DNA of 64,000 bases, taken from NCBI GenBank assembly GCA_958296295.1, contig OY282460.1:1-64000 (forward strand), written 5' to 3'. How positions within the stretch are numbered: the stretch's first letter is position 1; every line of letters begins with the position of its first letter. Both the position numbers and the translations under genes were made by a program. The stretch comes from an uncultured Pseudomonadales bacterium. GTDB taxonomy: Bacteria > Pseudomonadota > Gammaproteobacteria > Pseudomonadales > Azotimanducaceae. The notes under the pieces were generated by a model that saw only the letters and a program-made list of their open reading frames with translations, had not been told where the DNA came from and searched no databases. This document shows positions 1 through 7,267 of this stretch, piece after piece.

Positions 1-181
1 AGTGGCTGGGCAAGCGCTTCGATAGACGACGTCTCTTGATTTCGCCGATGCCGATTGTGATGCCCCACGTCGAACGCTCGACGGCCTTCTCATCGCACCA
101 GAGGCACCCGTCGTTGACAATGGACTGAAGCCGGTCGACATGGACGATGTGGTAAATCTTCGGGTTCTTTGGCGTGGTCAC
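1..181 (-). CDS. darT: DarT-type DNA ADP-ribosyltransferase toxin, 5' end only
   Basis: Sixty codons run off the left edge from a GTG start at 181. The product begins TTPKNPKIYHIVHVDRL and continues with LQSIVNDGCLWCDEKAVERS and GITIGIGEIKRRRLSKRLP. This matches the N-terminus of the DarT family (DUF4433), which ADP-ribosylates thymidine in single-stranded DNA and is countered by the macrodomain antitoxin DarG. The darG partner would be expected to the left, outside the window. The nearest ATG upstream is out of frame and no clear ribosome binding site is seen, so the GTG start is moderately sure. The first inverted-repeat element ends only 34 bp upstream and may have displaced the promoter. 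Whether the rest of the gene is intact cannot be seen. Confidence 0.75.
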   Translation of the reverse strand, partial: MTTPKNPKIYHIVHVDRLQSIVNDGCLWCDEKAVERSTWGITIGIGEIKRRRLSKRLPSH

Positions 182-215
182 GGTCGCATTGTTCCGCAAT
201 TGTCGGGAGCACAGC

Positions 216-399
216 AGGGCGATTGCATTTGGACACAAGAAATGTCGTCTCGTTGCCTAACGGACTGCCGAACAGCGGCAAGCACCCCCTCAAACCGTCT
301 TGTCAGGGCCATTTTCGGCGCGTTTAGAGGCGAAATCGGACCCCGGTAGGGGCTGCCTTGGCCTCGTAGTCCGCCAAGAATCCCAAGTGCAATCGCCCT
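216..399. mobile_element. MITE-like element, copy 1
   Basis: A 184 bp non-coding element. Its left end AGGGCGATTGCATTTGG is mirrored at the right end (CCCAAGTGCAATCGCCCT) with one mismatch. A second copy lies at 494-676 with nearly identical interior. Small size, terminal inverted repeats and no ORF of its own fit a miniature inverted-repeat transposable element moved by a transposase encoded elsewhere. No clear target-site duplication was seen. Confidence 0.7.
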
Positions 400-453
400 A
401 AGGAGCGCCCTAAGGAGCACAGTATCAGCTATGGCGTTGGCGTGCCACACTGA

Positions 454-492
454 GAACTGTCCAACTGTCCAACAACTGTCCAACTGTCCAAC
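454..492. repeat. Short tandem repeat of AACTGTCC
   Basis: Four copies of AACTGTCC, with a small interruption, lie directly against the left end of the second inverted-repeat element. They may be a slippage product or an old insertion scar. Confidence 0.6.
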
Positions 493-493
493 C

Positions 494-676
494 AGGGCGA
501 TTGCATTTGGACACAAAAAATGTCGTCTCGTTGCCTAACGGACTGCCGAACAGCGGCAAGCACCCCCTCAAACCGTCTTGTCAGGGCCATTTCGGCGCGT
601 TTAGAGGCGAAATCGGACCCCGGTAGGGGCTGCCTTGGCCTCGTAGTCCGCCAAGAATCCCAAATGCAATCGCCCT
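494..676. mobile_element. MITE-like element, copy 2
   Basis: A 183 bp copy of the element at 216-399. The ends AGGGCGATTGCATTTGG and CCAAATGCAATCGCCCT are perfect inverted repeats. It differs from copy 1 by a one-base deletion near 583 and a few substitutions, so the two copies are recent relatives in the same orientation, 94 bp apart. Confidence 0.75.
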
Positions 677-1035
677 ACTGCCCAACGCTTCGTCGTCCTG
701 ATCCTCGTCGCAAGAGGCCGGATTCCTCGACAACGCGTTGGACGTTCAAGGTACGTTTGTCGAAGTAATCGCCGACGAACTGGCGAGGAAAGGTGTGCCG
801 AAGGAATACGCCCTCGGCAAGGATGTCGACAGCCTAGGCAATCCGTTCAGCCTTCTCAAGCACTATGCGCCGAGCATGTTCGCGTTGCACAGGATGCTCG
901 CCGCCTTGTAGCTGATCCTCAAGGTATGGGCGTGCGGACTCCTGATCTGGGAACAGCTTGAACATGCGCCGGGCCGGCCGTTCCCTGGGGTTCGCACCCC
1001 CACGTTGCAGCTTCGCCACCCAAGCAACGCCCGAC
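677..1035. other. Gene-poor stretch with an unrecognised coding remnant
   Basis: No intact gene is seen. From about 707 to 911 the plus strand is open and encodes a peptide containing FVEVIADELARKGVPKEYA and LKHYAPSMFALHRML, ending in TAG, with a TGA just upstream and no start. It reads like the 3' end of a lost gene whose family I do not recognise. Confidence 0.35.
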
Positions 1036-1195
1036 ATGGGCAGGGCGCTGTTTCGTGCGAACAAGGTGCTGGCCGGCATCGTCCACGACACCGTGGCGCC
1101 TGAAGGCAATCCCTTCACCTTCCGGAAGTCAAGACGCTCCTCGAAGGTGTGACTGTAGGCGGCCACAAGGATAGGCGTTGCCGAGCTCGAGGGCT
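1036..1195 (+). pseudogene. Fic-family protein remnant
   Basis: The frame at 1036 reads MGRALFRANKVLAGIVHDTV followed by APEGNPFTF, then a frameshift leads to EVKTLLEGVTVGGHK. The EGNP and GVTVGG signatures resemble the region before the catalytic core of Fic/DOC AMP-transferases. The Fic HPFxxGNGR motif is absent and the frame breaks soon after, so this is a fragment. It fits the decayed character of the first 3 kb. Confidence 0.5.
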
Positions 1196-1590
1196 GCGAG
1201 AACGTCCACGAAAACGCGATCTGCGCCTAACCTGTCGTCAACGACTGTTCCTCGTCAACTTATTGATATTATCAAGTAAAATAATGCTCTACAGAGTAGA
1301 TGTTGGACTGCCTGCCTCTCCGCCAAGCAGCTATTCCGCATCTTCTCCGCAAGCATCCCAACGTACCCTAGAACGTCGCACACCCGGTGCCCCGGCCCCG
1401 GTGACGCGGTGACGGTTCGACGCCGCAGAAAGGCCATGATGCGTGGCATGATGAACATGGTTCGAGGCGGCTTGGACGTTGGCGGAGTCGTGGCGGGATA
1501 CGGCCGGTGCGGTGCGACGCCACTGGGATGACGGGGCGCTGCCCAGGGCGCTGCCCCGGCTGTCGTGGCCACTAGGCAGGTAGCAGATTG
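1196..1590. other. Intergenic stretch, nothing recognised
   Basis: About 395 bp without a supported gene. It contains an AT-rich patch near 1255-1285 and GC-rich sequence after it, and no convincing promoter, RNA or repeat. Confidence 0.4.
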
Positions 1591-1890
1591 ATGAAACAGC
1601 AGATTCTGGAACGGGCCCGGGGCACAGTGGAAGCCTTCCTGCGCAAACAGTACGCGGATGCGGCGCTGGACGTGCTGTCGGTGAACTCGGAAGTGGATGG
1701 CGATGGCGACGAGTTCCTCTGGATATACCTCAAATACGACGACGGCAACGAGGGTAAGGGTATTCCCAGTTCCTTGGCGAGGATTCGGCTGAGGAACCGC
1801 TTGCGTACCGAACTCCGAAGCGCGGACGTCGAAGCTTTTGCGGTCTTTTCGTTCATCGCCGAGTCAGAGGTCGAGTCAGAGGCAAAGTAG
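1591..1890 (+). CDS. Small acidic protein of unknown function
   Basis: A 99-residue protein (MKQQILERARGTVEAFLRK...) rich in Asp and Glu with no signal peptide or membrane segment. I do not recognise the family. It sits four bases before a HEPN-like ORF in the same direction. A short acidic protein directly upstream of a HEPN-domain protein is the arrangement seen in several toxin-antitoxin modules, so an antitoxin role is possible but unproven. The ATG at 1591 was chosen; an in-frame TTG lies one codon earlier. Confidence 0.6.
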   Translation: MKQQILERARGTVEAFLRKQYADAALDVLSVNSEVDGDGDEFLWIYLKYDDGNEGKGIPSSLARIRLRNRLRTELRSADVEAFAVFSFIAESEVESEAK

Positions 1891-1894
1891 CGTC

Positions 1895-2370
1895 GTGGAA
1901 CCGGATCACCTCTTGCAAATTGCCTCCGATCTTGCGCATATCAACACCCGCCGGCCGCGACGGGCGGACCTGTGTCGCGCCATCAGCACCACATACTACG
2001 CCTTGTTCCATTGTCTGGCGCACACCACACCTGCGCGGACAGTTTAGCTGGCAGCGCAGGTACGGTCGGCAACCGACCGATGTGGCGACGGGTGTACCGT
2101 GCTCTGGAGCACAGGCAGGCCAAGGCGCGCTGCGGGAATGTGCCGATCGGGTTTCCGGAAGAGATGCGGGAGTTCGGACAGACGTTCGCGGAGCTGCAAA
2201 GCAAACGGCACCTCGCGGACTACGACCCGGACCATCCGGTCAGGAAGTCCGAAGTCGTCGCGGACATCGACGACGTTCGAACTGCGATCGACCGCTTTCT
2301 TACAAGGCCGGCTAGCGTCCGTCGCGACTTCGCTATCCATGTGCTGATGAAGGTGAGAGCTGACGCCTGA
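1895..2370 (+). pseudogene. HEPN-like domain protein, frameshifted
   Basis: From a GTG at 1895 the product reads EPDHLLQIASDLAHINTRRP then DLCRAISTTYYALFHCLAH and hits TAG at 2045. A second frame carries on with MWRRVYRALEHRQAK, EFGQTFAELQSKRHLADYDP and RRDFAIHVLMK to a stop at 2370. Together they make one helical protein of about 158 residues of the HEPN-like uncharacterised type. The break lies near 2022-2030 in a CAC/ACC-rich run and needs two bases removed or one added. It could be real decay or an assembly error. The small gene just upstream is its likely partner. Confidence 0.55.
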
Positions 2371-2852
2371 ATTGGCGCGTGTTGTCGCGGCGGGAAGCCG
2401 TAACGACTTGTGGCGTATGTGATGGCGTTCGCCATGACGCGGCATACCCGACATGCCGACAGCCTCTGTATGGCTTCGTGGCACGGTTGCCGCAGAGGCC
2501 GCTTGCCTCGCCCTCCGCCACTACCGTGATTTATGCTATTGATTATAATGCGCTTTTTTGTTCAACGGGACGCTGTCTGTGCCAATTCTTGTGCCTTTTC
2601 TCCCGCGACGCGGGCTCGTTGGAGGCGCAGGCGGCTGGAATCGGCGCGGCGGGGTGGGCGCGACCAGCCGCTTCGGTACGATGCGCGGCTGTCGAAGGCG
2701 TTGCGGCCGCCGGGGACAACGCGCTCCACCAAGGGCCGACAACAGGGGCGCGGAACAAGAAGGGACCACCCATGCGCAGACGAGCAGCAGGCATCCTGCC
2801 TGTTTTCCTGCTGACCGCGGCGATCGCGGCCGGCGAAATCAAAAAAAATCAA
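2371..2852. other. Gene-poor stretch; truncated signal-peptide ORF at 2772-2845
   Basis: No intact gene. At 2772 an ATG opens a typical signal peptide (MRRRAAGILPVFLLTAAIAA) followed by GEIKKN. After about 2845 the frame runs antisense to the neighbouring Rpn-like remnant, so the secreted protein appears cut off at that junction. A TATAAT at 2544-2549 has no matching -35 box. Confidence 0.35.
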
Positions 2853-3038
2853 TTACTTGACACATATATGCGGATGCCTGCGGAACAATGCGGACCAATG
2901 CTCGGCCGAGACCTCATCGGCGTTGTCGAAGTCCAGCGCGCCCGCCCATTCGGGAAACACCAGCCGCAGCAGGTCGGCGAACACCTCCGGCACGCCGAAG
3001 GCGAACTTGTGGGCGCCGTCGTTGTCCTGGCGTTCCAC
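2853..3038 (-). pseudogene. Rpn-like nuclease fragment (N-terminal)
   Basis: Sixty-one residues from a GTG at 3038: ERQDNDGAHKFAFGVPEVF, then LLRLVFPEWAGALDFD, ending RRHPHICVK. The order 'HK.F..PE...DLLR...PEW...LDF' resembles the start of Rpn/PD-(D/E)XK recombination-promoting nuclease proteins. The catalytic part is missing. The cut coincides with the truncated signal-peptide ORF on the other strand near 2845, suggesting an old recombination joint. Family assignment is tentative. Confidence 0.35.
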
Positions 3039-3192
3039 TCCAGCCGCCCGGACGCGCCGAGGATGCAGGCCATTTGCTCGATTTTTCGCGCGACGGAAGC
3101 CGCCCGCGCCGTGCGAAATCCGCTCGTCGTTCGGTGGGACATCGCCCCAAGACGGGCGCACCGTGCCAAGTGCGGATGACGTGCGGCGAGAG

Positions 3193-4044
3193 TCAGCCTT
3201 CGGCCGCAGCCTGAATGGCGTTCGCCACCGCACGGCACTCGCACGGCGCGTAGAACCGCGTCCACGGGCCGCCAGCGGCCAACAAGGCGCCGAGGATCGC
3301 TTCCAACGCCACTTCCCGGTACAGCGGATTGGCGTTGCGGCTCGAGAGGGCTTCCACTGGCCCGGTGCCGCCGCATTGCAACGCTTGGCGCAGCACCGCG
3401 CCGTCACTGCCCACCACGTCCTCGTAACGAATGATCCGCGCCGGCGGCAACTCGCGTTCATAACACGCGAAGAACCAGTTGAGCACCACGATCCGCCGTT
3501 GCAACACGTCCGGCTCGGCCTCGAGCGCCGTGCGCAACGGGCGGTCGAAACGCTCCGCCGCCGGCACGCGACCTTGGTGGACCGGCAGCTGGACGGTGTC
3601 CCACGAAGCCAGCACGGCGACGGGATTGCGCACCACGGCCAGACACGGCAGGCGCGCAGCCAACCACGGCAGCAACGCGGCGAACAGCGCGTTGTGCTTC
3701 ACCACCAAGGTGAAGTCCTCGCCGAGCTGTTTGGGAACCTCGATGAAGCCGCGTTGCGTTTGGGGCGACCGTGCGGCGACAGCGTCGTTCGCCACCATTT
3801 GATCGGTCACCCGGCCGGCAACGTGGACCGAGGGCGCGCGGCCCTCCGTCAAGATGCCACGTCGCGCTTGGTCGGCGAATGCCACGACCATGTCGCTCGC
3901 CACCACCGGATCCGTGGTTCGCTCGAAGAACGCGTCGTCGATCGGTTCCGAAAGCGCGACCACATTCGGCAACCGCCCGGCCAATTTGCAGCACAGCGAA
4001 CTTCCCGAGCGCGGGACGCCGCTCAACAGCCAAGAGCTAGCCAT
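3193..4044 (-). CDS. Sulfotransferase family protein
   Basis: A 283-residue protein beginning MASSWLLSGVPRSGSSLCCK. The SGVPRSGSSL segment is the 5'-phosphosulfate-binding loop of sulfotransferases, which move sulfate from PAPS to an acceptor. A second helix-rich part with ARLPCLAVVRNPVAVLASWD fits the 3'-phosphate-binding region (RNP). The ATG at 4044 was preferred over one 24 codons upstream because GAGGAAGG lies 8-15 bases before it and the P-loop then starts at the N-terminus. The substrate cannot be told. It is transcribed away from the cyclase-family gene and stands alone. Confidence 0.75.
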   Translation of the reverse strand: MASSWLLSGVPRSGSSLCCKLAGRLPNVVALSEPIDDAFFERTTDPVVASDMVVAFADQARRGILTEGRAPSVHVAGRVTDQMVANDAVAARSPQTQRGFIEVPKQLGEDFTLVVKHNALFAALLPWLAARLPCLAVVRNPVAVLASWDTVQLPVHQGRVPAAERFDRPLRTALEAEPDVLQRRIVVLNWFFACYERELPPARIIRYEDVVGSDGAVLRQALQCGGTGPVEALSSRNANPLYREVALEAILGALLAAGGPWTRFYAPCECRAVANAIQAAAEG

Positions 4045-4191
4045 GTTCCCCGCGCCTTCCTCTGTGGCGTTCGCTTCTCCTGCAAGTAGATTGTCGCACG
4101 CACCGGCGGAGCGCACGCACTAGCCGCGTCGGCAACTCCCCAACGCGGCGCGTATCATCGCGGCAACACAGCCGACTTGGGAGCCGCCCAC

Positions 4192-5133
4192 ATGCGCAAC
4201 GCAATCGCCTTGATGGTCATGCTGACCGCCACCGCCGGCGTGCTCGCCCAAGACGTCGCCGAGGAGAGCTGGCACCCATCCAAACACGGCGCCGGCGACA
4301 CGCTCGGCGCCATCAACCACCTCTCCCCGGCAAACGTGGTGCGGGCCGCACGGCTGGTGAAGACCGGCCAAACGTATCCCCTCGGCGTCGTCACGGGCTG
4401 GAACACGCCGGCGTATCCGCCCCGGCACTACGCCATCACGATCATCCAACCGGGTTGGCAAGATGGCGGGGCCATGGGCGACAACCGCGCCACCGGCAAC
4501 GACGACCTGCTCTACACCTGGATGGGCATCGGCAGCCAGCTGGACGGCCTCGGCCACATGGGCATAAACCACGTGTACTACAACGGGCTCCAGCCGAAGG
4601 ACTTCGTGGAACTCACCGGTCTGACGAAACTCGGCATCGATCAGATACCGCCGATCGTCACCCGCGGCGTGTTGCTGGACATGGCCCGGCATTTCGGCAA
4701 ACGCCCCTTGCCGGCCGGCACGGTGTTCAACGAGGCGGAAATAAAGGCCCAAGCGGCCGCGCAGAACGTCGTCATCGGCAAAGGCGACGTCGTGCTCTTC
4801 CACACCGGATGGCTCGAAATGGCCGAAGACGCCGACGCCTTCATGGCCGGCGAGCCGGGCCTTGGTCTCGGCGGCGCGAAATACCTCGCCGGCTTGGATG
4901 TCGTGGCCATCGGCGCGGACACTTGGGGACTGGAGGTCGTGCCGGGCGAAGACCCCAACCTCGTCTTCCCGGTTCATCCCGAGCTGTTGGCCAAGAACGG
5001 CATCTACATTCTGGAGAACATGAACGTCGGCGCGTTGGCTGCGGATGAAGCCTGGGAGTTCCTGTTCGTGCTGGGCCAACCGCGTTTTCAAGGTGCCGTG
5101 CAGGCGGTGATCAATCCGGTGGCGATTCGCTAG
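4192..5133 (+). CDS. Secreted cyclase-family hydrolase (kynurenine formamidase-like)
   Basis: A 313-residue protein with a signal peptide (MRNAIALMVMLTATAGVLAQ). The metal-binding signature of the cyclase family (PF04199) appears as GIGSQLDGLGHMG around residues 118-130, and the fold continues with RGVLLDMAR, GDVVLFHTGW and a final IYILENMNVGALA. Family members hydrolyse amide or ester bonds in small aromatic or cyclic compounds using a divalent metal. A GGGAG ribosome site lies eight bases before the ATG. An export signal suggests periplasmic action. It lies upstream of pepA with a 160 bp gap and is probably a separate transcript. Confidence 0.8.
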   Translation: MRNAIALMVMLTATAGVLAQDVAEESWHPSKHGAGDTLGAINHLSPANVVRAARLVKTGQTYPLGVVTGWNTPAYPPRHYAITIIQPGWQDGGAMGDNRATGNDDLLYTWMGIGSQLDGLGHMGINHVYYNGLQPKDFVELTGLTKLGIDQIPPIVTRGVLLDMARHFGKRPLPAGTVFNEAEIKAQAAAQNVVIGKGDVVLFHTGWLEMAEDADAFMAGEPGLGLGGAKYLAGLDVVAIGADTWGLEVVPGEDPNLVFPVHPELLAKNGIYILENMNVGALAADEAWEFLFVLGQPRFQGAVQAVINPVAIR

Positions 5134-5176
5134 CCCCAGCCGTGCGCTAGCCCTAGCCCGTGCGCTAGCCCTGGGG
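5134..5176. repeat. Short direct repeat GTGCGCTAGCCCT
   Basis: The sequence GTGCGCTAGCCCT occurs twice with related AGCCC units around it, directly after the cyclase stop codon. It looks like a small slippage repeat. Confidence 0.5.
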
Positions 5177-5293
5177 CGGGGCGCCCTCGGCCCCGCCGCG
5201 GACTGTTCTACAATCACCCGCATCGGGCGGACTGGTTGCGCAGCGGGGCCTCTCGCGGCGACGGTTAGCGCCCAGCCAAAGGACCCCAACGCA

Positions 5294-6778
5294 ATGCGTT
5301 ACACAACAAAAACGGGCGCCTTGCCGGCGGCGAACACCGCGTGCGTCGTGGTTTCCCGCTCGGCCGCGCCCGAAATCGCCGCGCCGCTCGGCGTGGAGCG
5401 GGAAGTCGAGCTGGCGCTCGCGCACACCAAGGGCGCCGCCGGCGCCGTGGCGCGCGTGTTGCGCGACGGCAAACCTTCGTTGTTGCTCGTCGTCGGCGGC
5501 GAAGATCCGAAAGGCCAGAAGGCGTCCCAAGGCCGCGGCGAGCGGGATTTCCGCAAAAGCATGTCGGCCGCCGCCCGGGCGCTCGCCTCGGCGAACGTCG
5601 CGGACGCCACAATCGCCGTCGACGGTTTCGACGTGCCCGGCCAAGACGCCTACTGGAAGGCGCGCGCCGCCTTGGCCGCGGTTTCCGATGCGGCATACCG
5701 CTTCACCGCCTACAAATCCAAGAAACCCGAGACGCCCAAGCTGCGCCGCGTGAGCGTCCACGCCGGCGACCGAGCGGGCGTGGCGAAGGCCGTTCGCCAC
5801 GCGCAGGCATTGCGCGCCGGCCTCGCCTTCGCGAAGGACTTGGCGAACCAGCCGCCCAACGTCTGCGATCCGGCCTTCATCGCCGAGCAGACGACGCGGC
5901 ATCTGGCCGCGGACAACCTGACGGTGCAAGTGGTGGACGAGGAACAGATGGCCGAGCTCGGCATGGGCGCCTACCTCTCCGTCACCCGGGGCAGCGACAA
6001 GCCGGCGAAGATGATCATCGCGGACTACCGCGGCGGCGGCGACGGAACGGCGCCCACGGTGCTCATCGGCAAGGGCATCACGTTCGACACCGGCGGCATC
6101 AACTTGAAGTCGAGCGCGGGCATGGGCGAGATGAAGTTCGACATGTGCGGCGCCGCGGCGGTGCTGGGCGCGGTCAAGGCCGCCGCCGAGGCGAAAGCGG
6201 CGATCAACGTCGTCGCCATTGCCGCCGCGGCCGAGAACATGCCCGGCGGACGGGCGTCCAGGCCAAGCGACATCGTCACCACCATGTCCGGCAAGACCGT
6301 GGAGATTCTGAACACCGACGCCGAGGGCCGCTTGGTGCTGTGCGACGCCCTCACCTTCGCCGAACGTTTCAAGCCGCGCGCCGTGGTGGATGTGGCGACG
6401 CTCACCGGCGCCCAAGTCACGGCGCTCGGCAGCCACGCCAGCGCGCTCTACGCCAACGACGACGATTTGGCCGCCGCGCTGGTCGGCGCCGGCGAGCGGG
6501 CGCACGATCGGTTTTGGCGCATGCCGCTGTGGGACGATTACCAAGACGCGCTGAAGAGCGAATTCGCGGACATGAAGAACATCGGCGGCCGGGCCGCTGG
6601 ATCGATAACCGCGGCGTGCTTCCTGTCCCGCTTCGCCAAATACCCGTGGGCGCATCTCGACATCGCCGGCGCCGCCTACGCGGGCGGGGGCAAGCGGGCC
6701 ACGGGCCGTCCCACCGCGGCGTTGTTCGAATACCTGCTGGAGTCGACGACGCGCGCGGCGGCCGGGGCCGGCCGGTGA
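5294..6778 (+). CDS. pepA: Leucyl aminopeptidase (M17)
   Basis: A 494-residue protein of normal PepA length. It has the M17 signature NTDAEGRLVLCDAL at about residue 340, the metal-binding lysine/aspartate stretch GKGITFDTGGINLKSSAGM near 259, and DVATLTGAQVTALGSHA after it. It is a cytosolic two-metal exopeptidase that removes N-terminal residues; in enterobacteria PepA also binds DNA. The gene overlaps holC by four bases (GTGA), giving the pepA-holC-valS order typical of gammaproteobacteria. Translational coupling of holC is likely. Confidence 0.93.
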   Translation: MRYTTKTGALPAANTACVVVSRSAAPEIAAPLGVEREVELALAHTKGAAGAVARVLRDGKPSLLLVVGGEDPKGQKASQGRGERDFRKSMSAAARALASANVADATIAVDGFDVPGQDAYWKARAALAAVSDAAYRFTAYKSKKPETPKLRRVSVHAGDRAGVAKAVRHAQALRAGLAFAKDLANQPPNVCDPAFIAEQTTRHLAADNLTVQVVDEEQMAELGMGAYLSVTRGSDKPAKMIIADYRGGGDGTAPTVLIGKGITFDTGGINLKSSAGMGEMKFDMCGAAAVLGAVKAAAEAKAAINVVAIAAAAENMPGGRASRPSDIVTTMSGKTVEILNTDAEGRLVLCDALTFAERFKPRAVVDVATLTGAQVTALGSHASALYANDDDLAAALVGAGERAHDRFWRMPLWDDYQDALKSEFADMKNIGGRAAGSITAACFLSRFAKYPWAHLDIAGAAYAGGGKRATGRPTAALFEYLLESTTRAAAGAGR

Positions 6779-7206
6779 CGCGGGTAGACTTCTACATACT
6801 TGCCGATGTGGAGGATGTCGCCCGCTACCGTTTCGCCTGCCGTTTGGCCGGCCGCGCCGCGACGAAGGGCAAGCGCGTCCATGTGCGCGCCGATGAAGAC
6901 GCGGTGGACGTCATCGACGAGGTGCTTTGGGACTATCCGCGCGATCAATTCCTGCCCCATGCGCGGTTCGCGCCGGAGGCGGACCGTCCGCTGGAACCGG
7001 TGGTGGTCGGCGCCGCGGCGGACACGCCGGCGCATCGGGACGTGCTCATCAACCTGACCGCGGGCATTCCGGACTTTTTCGCCGGCTTCGAGCGCGTTTG
7101 CGAAGTTCTGCTCTCCGCCCAACGCGCCCAAGGCCGCGCGAAGTACCGCCAATACCGCGAACGCGGGTATCCTTTGTTCCATCACGAACTCGACGATTGG
7201 GAATGA
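6775..7206 (+). CDS. holC: DNA polymerase III chi subunit
   Basis: A 143-residue protein starting at a GTG inside the pepA stop. The N-terminus [20 protein letters not shown] and the segment [21 protein letters not shown] are typical of HolC, which links single-strand-binding protein to the clamp loader. Length is normal (about 145). Its place between pepA and valS is the conserved gammaproteobacterial arrangement and strongly supports the call despite the low sequence conservation of this family. Confidence 0.88.
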   Translation: MTRVDFYILADVEDVARYRFACRLAGRAATKGKRVHVRADEDAVDVIDEVLWDYPRDQFLPHARFAPEADRPLEPVVVGAAADTPAHRDVLINLTAGIPDFFAGFERVCEVLLSAQRAQGRAKYRQYRERGYPLFHHELDDWE

Positions 7207-7267
7207 ACCGAAGCCTCGCGAATCGCCTGCCTGGAGCCCGCCGGCCCTGCGAACGGGCCGGCCCCGC

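Noticed and set aside
2544..2549. TATAAT sequence upstream of the truncated signal-peptide ORF
   Set aside because: No -35 box at the right distance and no intact gene downstream.
2857..4089. Long plus-strand open frame of about 410 codons
   Set aside because: It is the antisense of the sulfotransferase gene and the Rpn-like fragment, with an Arg/His/Gln-rich product typical of a shadow frame.
5165..6655. Long minus-strand open frame opposite pepA
   Set aside because: Shadow of a high-GC gene; His/Arg/Gly-rich product without any family mark.
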